Source of the DNA: Lachnoclostridium sp. UBA1308
GTDB lineage: Bacteria; Bacillota; Clostridia; Lachnospirales; Lachnospiraceae
NCBI GenBank assembly: GCA_002307215.1
Contig: DBTU01000031.1
Coordinates: 154,232 to 218,231 of the forward strand
Length of the DNA stretch: 64,000 nt
Reading direction: 5' to 3'
Shown: positions 24,306 to 32,514 of the stretch, piece by piece
Numbering within the stretch: the first letter of the stretch is position 1
Layout of the letters: each line of letters begins with the position of its first letter
Program-made: the position numbers and the translations under genes
Notes under the pieces: model-generated
The model's input: the letters and a program-made list of their open reading frames with translations, nothing else
What the model was told of the DNA's origin: nothing
The model's database searches: none

Positions 24306-25139
24306 TTATAAAAAGCTTTTTCCTATAAAATAAATCATTACAACACAGCCTAAGATAATTCTGTACCATCCGAAGATTTTGAAATTGTGAGTCTTCACAA
24401 AACTCGTTAAGAATCGAATAATGATATTGGAAACAATGAATGCGGTAAACATTCCTACCACCAGAATCAACAGTTCAAAGGATGTAAAATCAAAGCCGAA
24501 TTTTACTATTTTCAGAAGACTTGCACCAAACATAACCGGTATGGCTAAAAAGAAAGTGAATTCTGTTGCCACACTTCTGGCGACTCCAACTAACATCGCT
24601 CCGATGATTGTAGCACCTGAACGGGAAACTCCGGGAAAGATGGCAGCGATTAATTGAAAGAGACCTATGATGATAGCAGTCTGATAGGTAATCTCTGCAA
24701 TTGAGTTGATTTTAAAACGTTTCCCTGCATTTTTATTCTCTATCACGATAAAGAGGATACCAAATACGATTAATGCGATTGCCACGATCTGATAATGATA
24801 AAATAAATCGTCAATCTGCTCATCCCAAAGGAGACCAACGATTGCAGCCGGGATACAGGAAACTACAATTTTCAGCCACATAATCATGACATCTTTTTTG
24901 ATAAATTGCTTCTTTTTCAATGAAAATGGAAATAATTTGTTCCAATAAAGAACAACCACCGACATAATCGCTCCTAGTTGTATCACGACTATGAACATCT
25001 CCTTAAAGGCTTCGGACATGTTGAGCGGTAGAAATTCATCAACCAAAAGCATATGTCCTGTACTGCTGATGGGGAGCCATTCGGTTACACCCTCTACAAT
25101 TCCTAAAATGATAGCTTTTACAATTTCAAACAGATTCAT
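24306..25139 (-). CDS. uppP: Undecaprenyl-diphosphatase (UppP/BacA)
   Basis: A 277-residue integral membrane phosphatase that recycles undecaprenyl diphosphate to the monophosphate carrier used for peptidoglycan and for the polysaccharides made in this window; overexpression of homologues gives bacitracin resistance. Family motifs are complete: G-x-V-E-G-V-T-E-W-L-P-I-S-S-T-G-H (about 13-29, catalytic Glu and Ser-rich loop) and P-G-V-S-R-S-G-A-T-I (about 168, catalytic Arg). About eight membrane helices; normal length. The ribosome site GGGGTG lies at the very end of a palindromic repeat inserted upstream (25145-25262). Confidence 0.95.
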   Translation of the reverse strand: MNLFEIVKAIILGIVEGVTEWLPISSTGHMLLVDEFLPLNMSEAFKEMFIVVIQLGAIMSVVVLYWNKLFPFSLKKKQFIKKDVMIMWLKIVVSCIPAAIVGLLWDEQIDDLFYHYQIVAIALIVFGILFIVIENKNAGKRFKINSIAEITYQTAIIIGLFQLIAAIFPGVSRSGATIIGAMLVGVARSVATEFTFFLAIPVMFGASLLKIVKFGFDFTSFELLILVVGMFTAFIVSNIIIRFLTSFVKTHNFKIFGWYRIILGCVVMIYFIGKSFL

Positions 25140-25144
25140 TTTTC

Positions 25145-25262
25145 ACCCCATTCCTGCGCATTCTCTTTGCGCATATAAGTTTGTGCTAAGTGTGTTTGCA
25201 CACTTTGGTTACGCAGGCGCAAACTTTGCGAGTGAAAGACTTGAAAAATCTTTCACACTTCA
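25145..25262. repeat. Modular palindromic repeat upstream of uppP
   Basis: Four exact hairpins in about 105 bases: TGCGCA/TGCGCA (25155-25173), AAGTGTG/CACACTT (25188-25205), CGCAAA/TTTGCG (25218-25230) and GTGAAAGA/TCTTTCAC (25232-25256). Read on the minus strand, the AGTGTG-hairpin and the following CGCAAAGTTTGCGC stretch resemble the 40665-40710 part of the array at 40.6 kb. The end near GAATGGGG likewise resembles GAATGGAGG at 40738-40746. The remaining 25263-25363 shows nothing. Confidence 0.75.
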
Positions 25263-25363
25263 CCTCTTAATTTTATTATTTATTGAGGATTATTGTATAA
25301 CATCCCACATTGCAACACAAGTAAATATTTAACAATATATGCATAATAACTTAATACTTAGGC

Positions 25364-26224
25364 TTATATTAGCAAAGCAAGCGTCCCAATTACAATCAGA
25401 CATAGTCCAAGGAATGCCTTTCGTGTCAGCTTTTCCTTAAGAAAGAGATACGAGAATGCGATTGTTATAATAATACTAAGCTTATCAATCGGGACTACAA
25501 TACTGGCTTGACCGACCTGTAAGGCTTTATAATAGCACAACCATGACAAGCCTGTTGTAATGCCGGACAGACAAATGAAGGTCATGCTCTTCTTATCGAT
25601 TTGTAAGAGTTCCTTTTGCTTTCGTGTCACAAATACAAGCATCCAAGCCATGATGAGTACTACGATGGTTCGGATTGCAGTTCCAAGATTTGATTCCACG
25701 CCTTCAATACCAATCTTACCGAGTATTGAAGTCAGACTTGCAAATACTGCAGAAAAGACAGCAAAGAGCAACCATAGATTCCCTCTACCTTGACGCTCTT
25801 CTATCTTCTTTTTTGAAATCATGAAAAAGGTTCCGGCCCCTATTACTACGATACATATCCCTTTTATCATAGTAAGACGCTCTCCTAAGACAAGGAAGGC
25901 TAGAATCATGGTCAGAATCGTGCTGGATTTATCAACCGGGGTAACTTTGTTCACATTACCAAGTTGAAGAGCCTTAAAATAACAAAGCCAAGAACCGCCG
26001 GTAGCAAATCCTGACAGTATCAGAAATAAAAGCGTTCTTCTACTGATATCCGGTAAGTTTGCCTGGGAACCGACAATCAGTACCATCAGCCATGAGAATA
26101 TAAGGATAATGACGGTACGAATCGCGGTTGCTATATTGGAATCGGTATGTTTTATTCCTATTTTAGCTAATATTGCTGTAATACCTGCAAATAAGGCCGA
26201 ACCAAAGGCGAATAATATCCACAT
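25364..26224 (-). CDS. EamA/DMT-family transporter
   Basis: A 286-residue membrane protein with ten predicted helices arranged as two EamA repeats. The repeats are recognisable as W-L-C-Y-F-K-A-L-Q-L-G followed by V-N-K-V-T-P-V-D-K-S-S-T, and W-L-C-Y-Y-K-A-L-Q-V-G followed by A-S-I-V-V-P-I-D-K-L-S-I. It belongs to the drug/metabolite transporter superfamily, most of whose members export small metabolites; the substrate is unknown. It starts 4 bases after the stop of the large LuxR-type regulator and is probably its co-transcribed partner or target. Confidence 0.9.
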   Translation of the reverse strand: MWILFAFGSALFAGITAILAKIGIKHTDSNIATAIRTVIILIFSWLMVLIVGSQANLPDISRRTLLFLILSGFATGGSWLCYFKALQLGNVNKVTPVDKSSTILTMILAFLVLGERLTMIKGICIVVIGAGTFFMISKKKIEERQGRGNLWLLFAVFSAVFASLTSILGKIGIEGVESNLGTAIRTIVVLIMAWMLVFVTRKQKELLQIDKKSMTFICLSGITTGLSWLCYYKALQVGQASIVVPIDKLSIIITIAFSYLFLKEKLTRKAFLGLCLIVIGTLALLI

Positions 26225-26228
26225 CTCA

Positions 26229-28820
26229 TTAATCCTCCGTATAATCCTTTATCTTATTAACTGCGGCAACCCTGTTATTCACGCCTAATTTATTGTAAAT
26301 ATTAATGATATGTGATTTGACTGTGGCGACTGAAATGCATAAATGGTCCGCAATCTTTTTGTTGCTGTAACCGTTCTTAATTTCTGCCAGAACCTCCATC
26401 TCCCGCTCTGTCAGATCATATTCACGATCTGAAGTGAACTCCAAACCGTTTTCCTTATCAGCATTTATGATATCATATACAAATCCTATTTCCTCCGGTG
26501 ATAAGCTTATTTGTAATTCTCCCGGATAATTTTTCATTACGGTTTCGACGGTTTTCTTCTCAAACCAGAAAGGAAGAGCAATTCCATTTTCGTAGGCATA
26601 GGATACCGCTTCGATAAAGGTATTTAATACTTCTCTTTCGGAATTCTCGGTAGGAAGCAAGAATCTTGTCTTCATGAGATCCAAATCAACAATTTTTAAT
26701 TTGTTTTGAAGTTTTCTGACTTTCGTTATAAGATAATCAATTAACTGTAATGCTTTTTCTTCTTCCTTGTTATCATAAATTATCTTTATATACAAGAGAT
26801 CCATATCCATGCTTTTCAGTAAGGCATCTTCATCCTCATAATCCTTTATGAATTTTTCTCTATAATCATTATGAAAACCACAGTGAATCGAATACCTCAT
26901 CAGTCGGGAGGAAAAAAAGATATTTTGATAAAGTTCCTCCTTATTTAATTCTTCAACAATATGTTCAGCGGTATCAACATCATAGCTAAGATAAGATAAT
27001 TCGGCCAGATTAGTAAGATATGCACTCTTTGTATTTAATACATATCCCGTCATGGATTCCTCAGCCTGCTTTAAGGACTCTCTTGCTTTGCCAAGAGCGA
27101 GTTTCTTTATATATACACCTGTAATTCCAATATAATAAGAGGTTTTCAATGTTGGAATATATTCAAGATAACGAGCCAGCTTTTTATAAATCGATAGTGC
27201 ATTTTTAAGTTCCCCGTTCTCTTCTAATATTTGAGCTTTTTCTGACAAAACAAAGGCACCGATATAATCATTACCGGTTTTTTCGTAAATTAGCCAGGCT
27301 CTATCCAGGTAATGCAGCGCTTCTTGATATTGATCAGTCAGAAACAGAAAATAAGATTCTTTGATCAATAGATATGCCTTAGTAACCGGGTTAAGGGGAA
27401 GGTTGTCTATTTGTTCAATGGCAAGAACCTTTATATCTTTAAAATCCCAATCTACATTGAAAAACCTTAAAAACATGTCAATATGTTGAAATGCTGAAAA
27501 AGTATCATCATCCTTCATATGTTTTATAATCATATTATAGATACATTCACAGGCCTCTGAATCCATGCTTGCATAATAGCAGAAGAAACACTGATAAGCG
27601 AAATCTCTATTTTTTACAATTATCTCGAGTGGAACCTTCATCATATAACTAAAGGTCAGTGTATTCTGCGGCATTAAAAGCAGCTTATCCATGATAACTT
27701 CGTAGGCTTCTGCTGCAAACAATTGGCATAGGCTTTCTTCAAAATCACCTACCTCATTGAAAACGTCGGCCGCTTGCATATGTAACTGTATTTTAAGCGG
27801 TACTTTCTGATCAATCAAGTCGTTCAGATAATCCTTTAGAATGGAATGATACCGATATACTTTTGCTTCTTCATCAATACTGATAACAAATAAATTTTTA
27901 CTGAGTATCGAGCTCATAATTTCGTTAAAGTCATATTGCGGTAAATAATGTTCGCAAATTCTTTGATTAAAATAGCTCATAATGGAAGTCTTCAGTAGAA
28001 AATCTCTTTCATTTTCGGAAAGATACCGGTATATCTCATTGGTAATATAATCACCGATAATCCGGCCGGAGGAATTTATACTTGCAATGATGCTCTTGCT
28101 TTGTTCTTTCGCAGCAACCGCCATTAATTGAAGTCCGCCCACCCATCCGTTCGAATTATTTATCATAGCCTTGATTTTATCTTCATCGATATCGGTGTTC
28201 AGAGTATGGATTAAAAATTCTCTGCTTTCCTCCTCTGACATGCGGATTTCCTGTTCATCCAGCATAAGTAACTCATCTTCCATTGATACTGTCCCAAGAT
28301 TAAGCTCTGGAAGGTTGCGGGTAAGTAATACCAGATGGAGATTGGAGGGCATATTAGTAATAAAATAATCAATGGTCGATAAGGTAAATGGATCAGAAAT
28401 CACATGAAAATCGTCAAGGACCAAAATAATTGACTTTTCTTGCAGCATTCGGTTCATATAAACGGTTAAGAGCTGCCATAGAACATCCTTTTGTATATTA
28501 CCGTCATAAAATGAACTGAAGTCATTAACGGATTCTCCCAGATACTCTTTTGTACCCTCCAGGATATATTTCCAGAAAATAAATACCTGATTTAAGCTAT
28601 CGGATAGCGAGATCCACCTGAGATTAGGAAAAGTACTTTCCTTGATATAACTGGACACCAGTGTGGTCTTACCGCTTCCTGCTCCGGCTTTGATAATGGT
28701 AAGTTTCTTTTTATCAATATCCTTTAGCTTTCGGAACAGATCTTTTCTTACCACATAATTCTTCCTTGGCTCCGGTATTTTGAATTTCACGGTTAATATG
28801 GGTAACGCTTGATTCTCCAC
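26229..28820 (-). CDS. MalT-like LuxR-family ATP-dependent transcriptional regulator
   Basis: An 863-residue regulator of the MalT/LAL type. An N-terminal STAND-type NTPase has Walker A K-A-G-A-G-S-G-K-T-T-L (about 45) and Walker B S-I-I-L-V-L-D-D-F-H-V-I. A long helical TPR-like middle probably senses the inducer. A C-terminal LuxR helix-turn-helix reads L-T-E-R-E-M-E-V-L-A-E-I then I-S-V-A-T-V-K-S-H. I start it at GTG 28820, eight bases after GGAGG; the TTG five codons earlier lies within the ribosome site itself. It is followed at once by an EamA transporter gene. The inducer is unknown. Confidence 0.9.
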   Translation of the reverse strand: MENQALPILTVKFKIPEPRKNYVVRKDLFRKLKDIDKKKLTIIKAGAGSGKTTLVSSYIKESTFPNLRWISLSDSLNQVFIFWKYILEGTKEYLGESVNDFSSFYDGNIQKDVLWQLLTVYMNRMLQEKSIILVLDDFHVISDPFTLSTIDYFITNMPSNLHLVLLTRNLPELNLGTVSMEDELLMLDEQEIRMSEEESREFLIHTLNTDIDEDKIKAMINNSNGWVGGLQLMAVAAKEQSKSIIASINSSGRIIGDYITNEIYRYLSENERDFLLKTSIMSYFNQRICEHYLPQYDFNEIMSSILSKNLFVISIDEEAKVYRYHSILKDYLNDLIDQKVPLKIQLHMQAADVFNEVGDFEESLCQLFAAEAYEVIMDKLLLMPQNTLTFSYMMKVPLEIIVKNRDFAYQCFFCYYASMDSEACECIYNMIIKHMKDDDTFSAFQHIDMFLRFFNVDWDFKDIKVLAIEQIDNLPLNPVTKAYLLIKESYFLFLTDQYQEALHYLDRAWLIYEKTGNDYIGAFVLSEKAQILEENGELKNALSIYKKLARYLEYIPTLKTSYYIGITGVYIKKLALGKARESLKQAEESMTGYVLNTKSAYLTNLAELSYLSYDVDTAEHIVEELNKEELYQNIFFSSRLMRYSIHCGFHNDYREKFIKDYEDEDALLKSMDMDLLYIKIIYDNKEEEKALQLIDYLITKVRKLQNKLKIVDLDLMKTRFLLPTENSEREVLNTFIEAVSYAYENGIALPFWFEKKTVETVMKNYPGELQISLSPEEIGFVYDIINADKENGLEFTSDREYDLTEREMEVLAEIKNGYSNKKIADHLCISVATVKSHIINIYNKLGVNNRVAAVNKIKDYTED

Positions 28821-28989
28821 AATTTTCACCTCCAATCCATTTGCTGTATTGGTAACAAACTTTTAAAAGTAAGTTATGATAAATTTTCTATTATTAGTTT
28901 ACTCATAATAAGCTCAGTTCACAAGTTTTATTTCTTGTTATATTAGAATTTATTTCTTAATGATTCCAGTGTCAAAAGTCGAAAATCAA

Positions 28990-29964
28990 TTATCTCTTAT
29001 ACAAATAACTTCTCCTTGTTTTTACAACAGCTATCGTAAACATAAGAAGTGAAATCATTATAATATAGCAAAATTGAAGGTTGATACCGAAGGTAATATT
29101 ACCCTTTTCAAAAGCATCCGAAAAATTCATGAAATCTTTCTGTGGAAATATATGCAAAAACTTATTAAAAAGGCTATCCTGCTTGGAAAAGGAATAGAAG
29201 CTCCCAGCTAAAATAGAAGTCAGTACTACGATGGAGGAAGCAAGCATATTAGCTGTATCCACAACGCAGAAAAATGAATTTATGAATAACGCATATGCTA
29301 CAGACAGAAAAGCCAGTACACCAATCAACAGCATATATTCCGGTATGGAAAAGCCGATCGATATTCCGAATAATTTCGTAACACAGACCACCATAAAGGA
29401 TGGCACAAAAATCAATAACCACATAAATAGTGCATGACCAAACAGATATATTACAAAGGGTATCGGAGACATTGATACTCTTTCAATCCTGTGTTTCTCT
29501 TTATCTTCCGCAAAAAATCTGGCGTATAAAACTCCCTGCATCAAAAGAAACATCATCATATATCCAAGTATATTGGTGCCTATTTTTCTGGCAACGTTAT
29601 TTGTAAAGGCATAATCGGACGGCTGATCCAAGAACTTTTGTAATTCTTTTTTTAAGTCATCGCTCTTTATCGTTTTGATTTGAAAACCGCCATTACCATC
29701 CGGAATAACAACTGCATCATAGCGGTTTTGCACAAGCTCTGACATCGGAGGTTCCTTATCCAAAAAGGTGATATGAAAATAAGGCGTACTTAAGTTTTTT
29801 TCCGACTGCTCATCAGCTACTACTGCTATATTACTTTTTATCTCTACATTATTCGTTATTAATATTGCGGCCCCGACAGAACAGATTGTCATGATAAGAG
29901 AAAGAATAAGGTAGTTCTTTTGGTTCATTAAAAGATTCCAGTTATTTTTTAGTATTCTTAACAT
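28990..29964 (-). CDS. ABC-2-type transporter permease (second of pair)
   Basis: A 324-residue permease: helix 1 at about 19-37, a soluble extracytoplasmic part of about 110 residues, then five C-terminal helices, as in ABC-2/YhgE-like half transporters. Start at ATG 29964 behind AGAGG. It overlaps the other permease gene by 7 bases. With 29958-30698 and the ATPase at 30711-31649 it makes a three-gene exporter. The substrate is not evident; drug, peptide or lipid export are all possible. Confidence 0.85.
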   Translation of the reverse strand: MLRILKNNWNLLMNQKNYLILSLIMTICSVGAAILITNNVEIKSNIAVVADEQSEKNLSTPYFHITFLDKEPPMSELVQNRYDAVVIPDGNGGFQIKTIKSDDLKKELQKFLDQPSDYAFTNNVARKIGTNILGYMMMFLLMQGVLYARFFAEDKEKHRIERVSMSPIPFVIYLFGHALFMWLLIFVPSFMVVCVTKLFGISIGFSIPEYMLLIGVLAFLSVAYALFINSFFCVVDTANMLASSIVVLTSILAGSFYSFSKQDSLFNKFLHIFPQKDFMNFSDAFEKGNITFGINLQFCYIIMISLLMFTIAVVKTRRSYLYKR

Positions 29965-30698
29965 ATGCAATCCTCTTTTCTGAAGGTAAGTAAGCTGATG
30001 ATTATCATAACCACGATTGTAACGGTGAGTAATATTACAGTGGGCAGCAAGGTACTGTAATTATTGTCATAAATCATCTGAAAGGCTGTATTAGAAAACC
30101 ATTTGGCAGGTGATAAGGAACAGATTTTTCGAACGACCTCGCCATACCCGTCCATAGAGAAAAGCAGCCCTCCAAATATACTAATCAGAAAAACTACCAG
30201 ACTGAGTATTTGATTTGTCATACCTTCTGTCTTAAATATGCAACATAACATGATTCCAAGTGTTATGGAAAATAGTTCTACCAGACTAAACAGTAAAATC
30301 ATTTGTGGTATAGCTGCCAAATGAATGGAAAAGACAAGACAAAGAAGAACCATGTCAAATAGATGCATAATAGAGGAAAATACAAAGGTAGCGATTATCT
30401 TTGAGAAAAAAATAGAGCTTACTCTACCGGGAGCATAGATAATTCTCATATTCGGTTTCTTGATTCTCTCTTCCATAAAAGCATTGGCGGAGGTCATGCC
30501 GCAAGATAAAAGAGAATATAGAATAAGTGTAATCCCATAATAATCATAGGAACCTATTTCTTTACCATAATTGTCTTTTGTTAAAAACCCAAGTATTACG
30601 ACCATCAAGATCGGAAACACAGTTGCGTAAAAGATCCACATGGGATTTTTGATTAAATTCATAAAATCTTCTCTTGCGATAATTAATAAATTTCTCAC
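29958..30698 (-). CDS. ABC-2-type transporter permease (first of pair)
   Basis: A 246-residue protein with six membrane helices, starting at GTG 30698 behind GGAGGAG. The first helix (M-W-I-F-Y-A-T-V-F-P-I-L-M-V-V-I-L-G) follows an amphipathic N-terminal helix, as in ABC-2 permeases. A cytoplasmic E-E-R-I-K-K-P-N-M-R-I-I-Y-A-P-G-R loop is the likely ATPase coupling site. The ribosome site overlaps the end of the ATPase gene and the 3-prime end overlaps the second permease. Confidence 0.87.
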   Translation of the reverse strand: MRNLLIIAREDFMNLIKNPMWIFYATVFPILMVVILGFLTKDNYGKEIGSYDYYGITLILYSLLSCGMTSANAFMEERIKKPNMRIIYAPGRVSSIFFSKIIATFVFSSIMHLFDMVLLCLVFSIHLAAIPQMILLFSLVELFSITLGIMLCCIFKTEGMTNQILSLVVFLISIFGGLLFSMDGYGEVVRKICSLSPAKWFSNTAFQMIYDNNYSTLLPTVILLTVTIVVMIIISLLTFRKEDCIC

Positions 30699-30710
30699 TT
30701 TGTTCTCCTC

Positions 30711-31649
30711 CTAATCCCGTAAACTTTTTCCGGTTAATTTTAGAAATACATTTTCAAGGCTGGCAGTTCGGCAAAAGATATTAAGCATTCTACTTTTACT
30801 GTTAATGATGATTGCAATCAGCTTATCGAGGTTCTCTACGTTTTTCAGTGTTGTAATAATAATTGAATTTTCCTTTTTCTTAACCTTCTTGACTCCTTCT
30901 ACTTGATAAAAACTATCAGGGTCAAGCTTATCGTCCTCTTCGAGTTCAATAATAAACTGACGTTCATCGGAAATATCCTCCTTCAGACTCTCCTTTGTTC
31001 CCTCTGCTATGATACTCCCACTGTCCATAATTAAGATACGTGATGAAATTTCCTCAACCTCTTCCATATAATGTGTCGTATAAAGAATCGTCATACCATG
31101 CTTACTTAATTCCTTAATAGAAGTTAAAATATGATTTCTTGACTGTGGGTCAATTCCAACCGTAGGTTCATCCATAATTAAGAGCTCCGGTTCATGAGCA
31201 ATTGCACAGGCGATATTCAGTCTTCGTTTCATTCCTCCGGAATAGGTGGAAGCCTTATCCTTCTTTCGCTCCAGTAAACCTACGAATTCAAGTGCTTTAT
31301 CCGTCTGTTCCTTTAACTTCGCGCCCTTTAGTCCGTATAAGGAAGCAAAGAAGCGTACATTCTGCTCTGCACTCAGATATTCATAGATGGCAAGCTCCTG
31401 TGGAACTACTCCAAGCTGTTGCTTGAACTTATTCAAACATGACTTTACGTTACGGCCCTTATACATAATCTCACCGTTATGATAACCTAAAATGCCACAT
31501 AGAATATTGATGGTTGTACTTTTGCCGGCTCCGTTCGGCCCTAGTAGGCAAAGAATCTCACCCTTTCTCACGTCAAAGGATATTTCATTCACCACTGTGC
31601 TCTCTCCATAGCTTTTTTCCAAGCTATGTACCTCTAAAATTTCATTCAT
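30711..31649 (-). CDS. ABC transporter ATP-binding protein (drug/peptide exporter type)
   Basis: A 312-residue ATPase beginning at ATG 31649, ten bases after AAAGGA; a longer frame lacks a ribosome site. Motifs: Walker A G-P-N-G-A-G-K-S-T-T-I (about 40), Q-loop V-P-Q-E-L-A-I-Y-E-Y-L, signature Y-S-G-G-M-K-R-R-L, Walker B L-L-I-M-D-E-P-T-V-G-I-D-P-Q-S and H-loop Y-T-T-H-Y-M-E-E-V. The C-terminal 90 residues resemble the regulatory tail of DrrA/CcmA-type exporter ATPases. First gene of the exporter operon, just downstream of the kdp terminator. Confidence 0.92.
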   Translation of the reverse strand: MNEILEVHSLEKSYGESTVVNEISFDVRKGEILCLLGPNGAGKSTTINILCGILGYHNGEIMYKGRNVKSCLNKFKQQLGVVPQELAIYEYLSAEQNVRFFASLYGLKGAKLKEQTDKALEFVGLLERKKDKASTYSGGMKRRLNIACAIAHEPELLIMDEPTVGIDPQSRNHILTSIKELSKHGMTILYTTHYMEEVEEISSRILIMDSGSIIAEGTKESLKEDISDERQFIIELEEDDKLDPDSFYQVEGVKKVKKKENSIIITTLKNVENLDKLIAIIINSKSRMLNIFCRTASLENVFLKLTGKSLRD

Positions 31650-31702
31650 AATAACAATTCCTTTCTCGTTTTCGTTTATAGATTCATAATAATCCGAAGA
31701 GC

Positions 31703-31735
31703 GCAAAAAGAAATCAACCGAAAGGTTGATTTCTT
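31703..31735 (-). terminator. Intrinsic terminator of the kdp operon
   Basis: A perfect 12-bp stem (AAGAAATCAACC at 31708-31719, its complement at 31724-31735) with a GAAA tetraloop on the plus strand. On the minus strand it runs directly into five U residues. It is placed about 75 bases beyond the kdpE stop. Confidence 0.88.
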
Positions 31736-31809
31736 AGGTTGATATTATTATTCGAGGGAGGTTGAGCGGGTAAGCGGTTTACTTCTAATCGGCCTTGCAG
31801 TCTTGAGAT

Positions 31810-32514
31810 TTATATGATCTCATCTTTCATACGATAACCAACACCTACCTCTGTAATGATATATTTGGGCTCAGCAGGATTTAATTCTATTTTTCTTCTG
31901 ATATTGGCCATATTAACTCGAAGGACATGAATTTCCTCCGAATAAGGACCCCAGATCTGTTTTATGATATATTCATGTGTAAGTACTTTTCCCGCATAAT
32001 GAGACAGCAGAACAATAATCCTGTATTCTATTGGTGTAAAATGCAGCAAGTGGCCGGCCAATTGAATGTTTCTATTCTTATAATTGATCTCCAAATCCCC
32101 GAGAGTAAATTTATCTGTTTGTTCTAATTCTACCTGAGAGACAGACGTACTGTGCCGAAGCGCGTTCCGAACTCTGGCAAGTAGCTCATCGGTTCCAAAG
32201 GGTTTTGTAATATAGTCATCTGCCCCGCAATCTAATGCTTCCACCTTCTCGCGTTCATGACCGCGTGCAGAAACTACGATGATGGGTATCTGTGACCAGA
32301 GCCTTAATGTCTTAAGCACTTCAATCCCGTCTATCTCAGGAAGTCCAAGGTCTAATAAAATTAAATCCGGGCATTTATTGGAGGCCAATTCAATTGCTTC
32401 TTTTCCGTTTTTTGCTTTAATAACATGAAAACCGTTTGTAATCAATAAAACCGAGATAAAATTACAAATACTTTCCTCATCATCTACGATTAATATTAAA
32501 GGTTTATTTATCAT
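31810..32514 (-). CDS. kdpE: KdpE response regulator of potassium uptake
   Basis: A 234-residue OmpR-type regulator, start at ATG 32514, overlapping the kdpD stop. The receiver has V-D-D-E-E, phospho-acceptor in L-I-L-L-D-L-G-L-P-E-I-D-G (about 54) and D-Y-I-T-K-P-F. The winged helix has F-T-P-I-E-Y-R-I-I-V-L-L and L-R-V-N-M-A-N-I-R-R-K-I. As the partner of KdpD it should activate kdpFABC when potassium is limiting or turgor is low. The gene name rests on the overlap with kdpD and on operon position. Confidence 0.92.
   Translation of the reverse strand: MINKPLILIVDDEESICNFISVLLITNGFHVIKAKNGKEAIELASNKCPDLILLDLGLPEIDGIEVLKTLRLWSQIPIIVVSARGHEREKVEALDCGADDYITKPFGTDELLARVRNALRHSTSVSQVELEQTDKFTLGDLEINYKNRNIQLAGHLLHFTPIEYRIIVLLSHYAGKVLTHEYIIKQIWGPYSEEIHVLRVNMANIRRKIELNPAEPKYIITEVGVGYRMKDEII

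Noticed and set aside
24991..25332. 113-codon plus-strand frame near uppP
   Set aside because: Composed of uppP antisense and the palindromic repeat.
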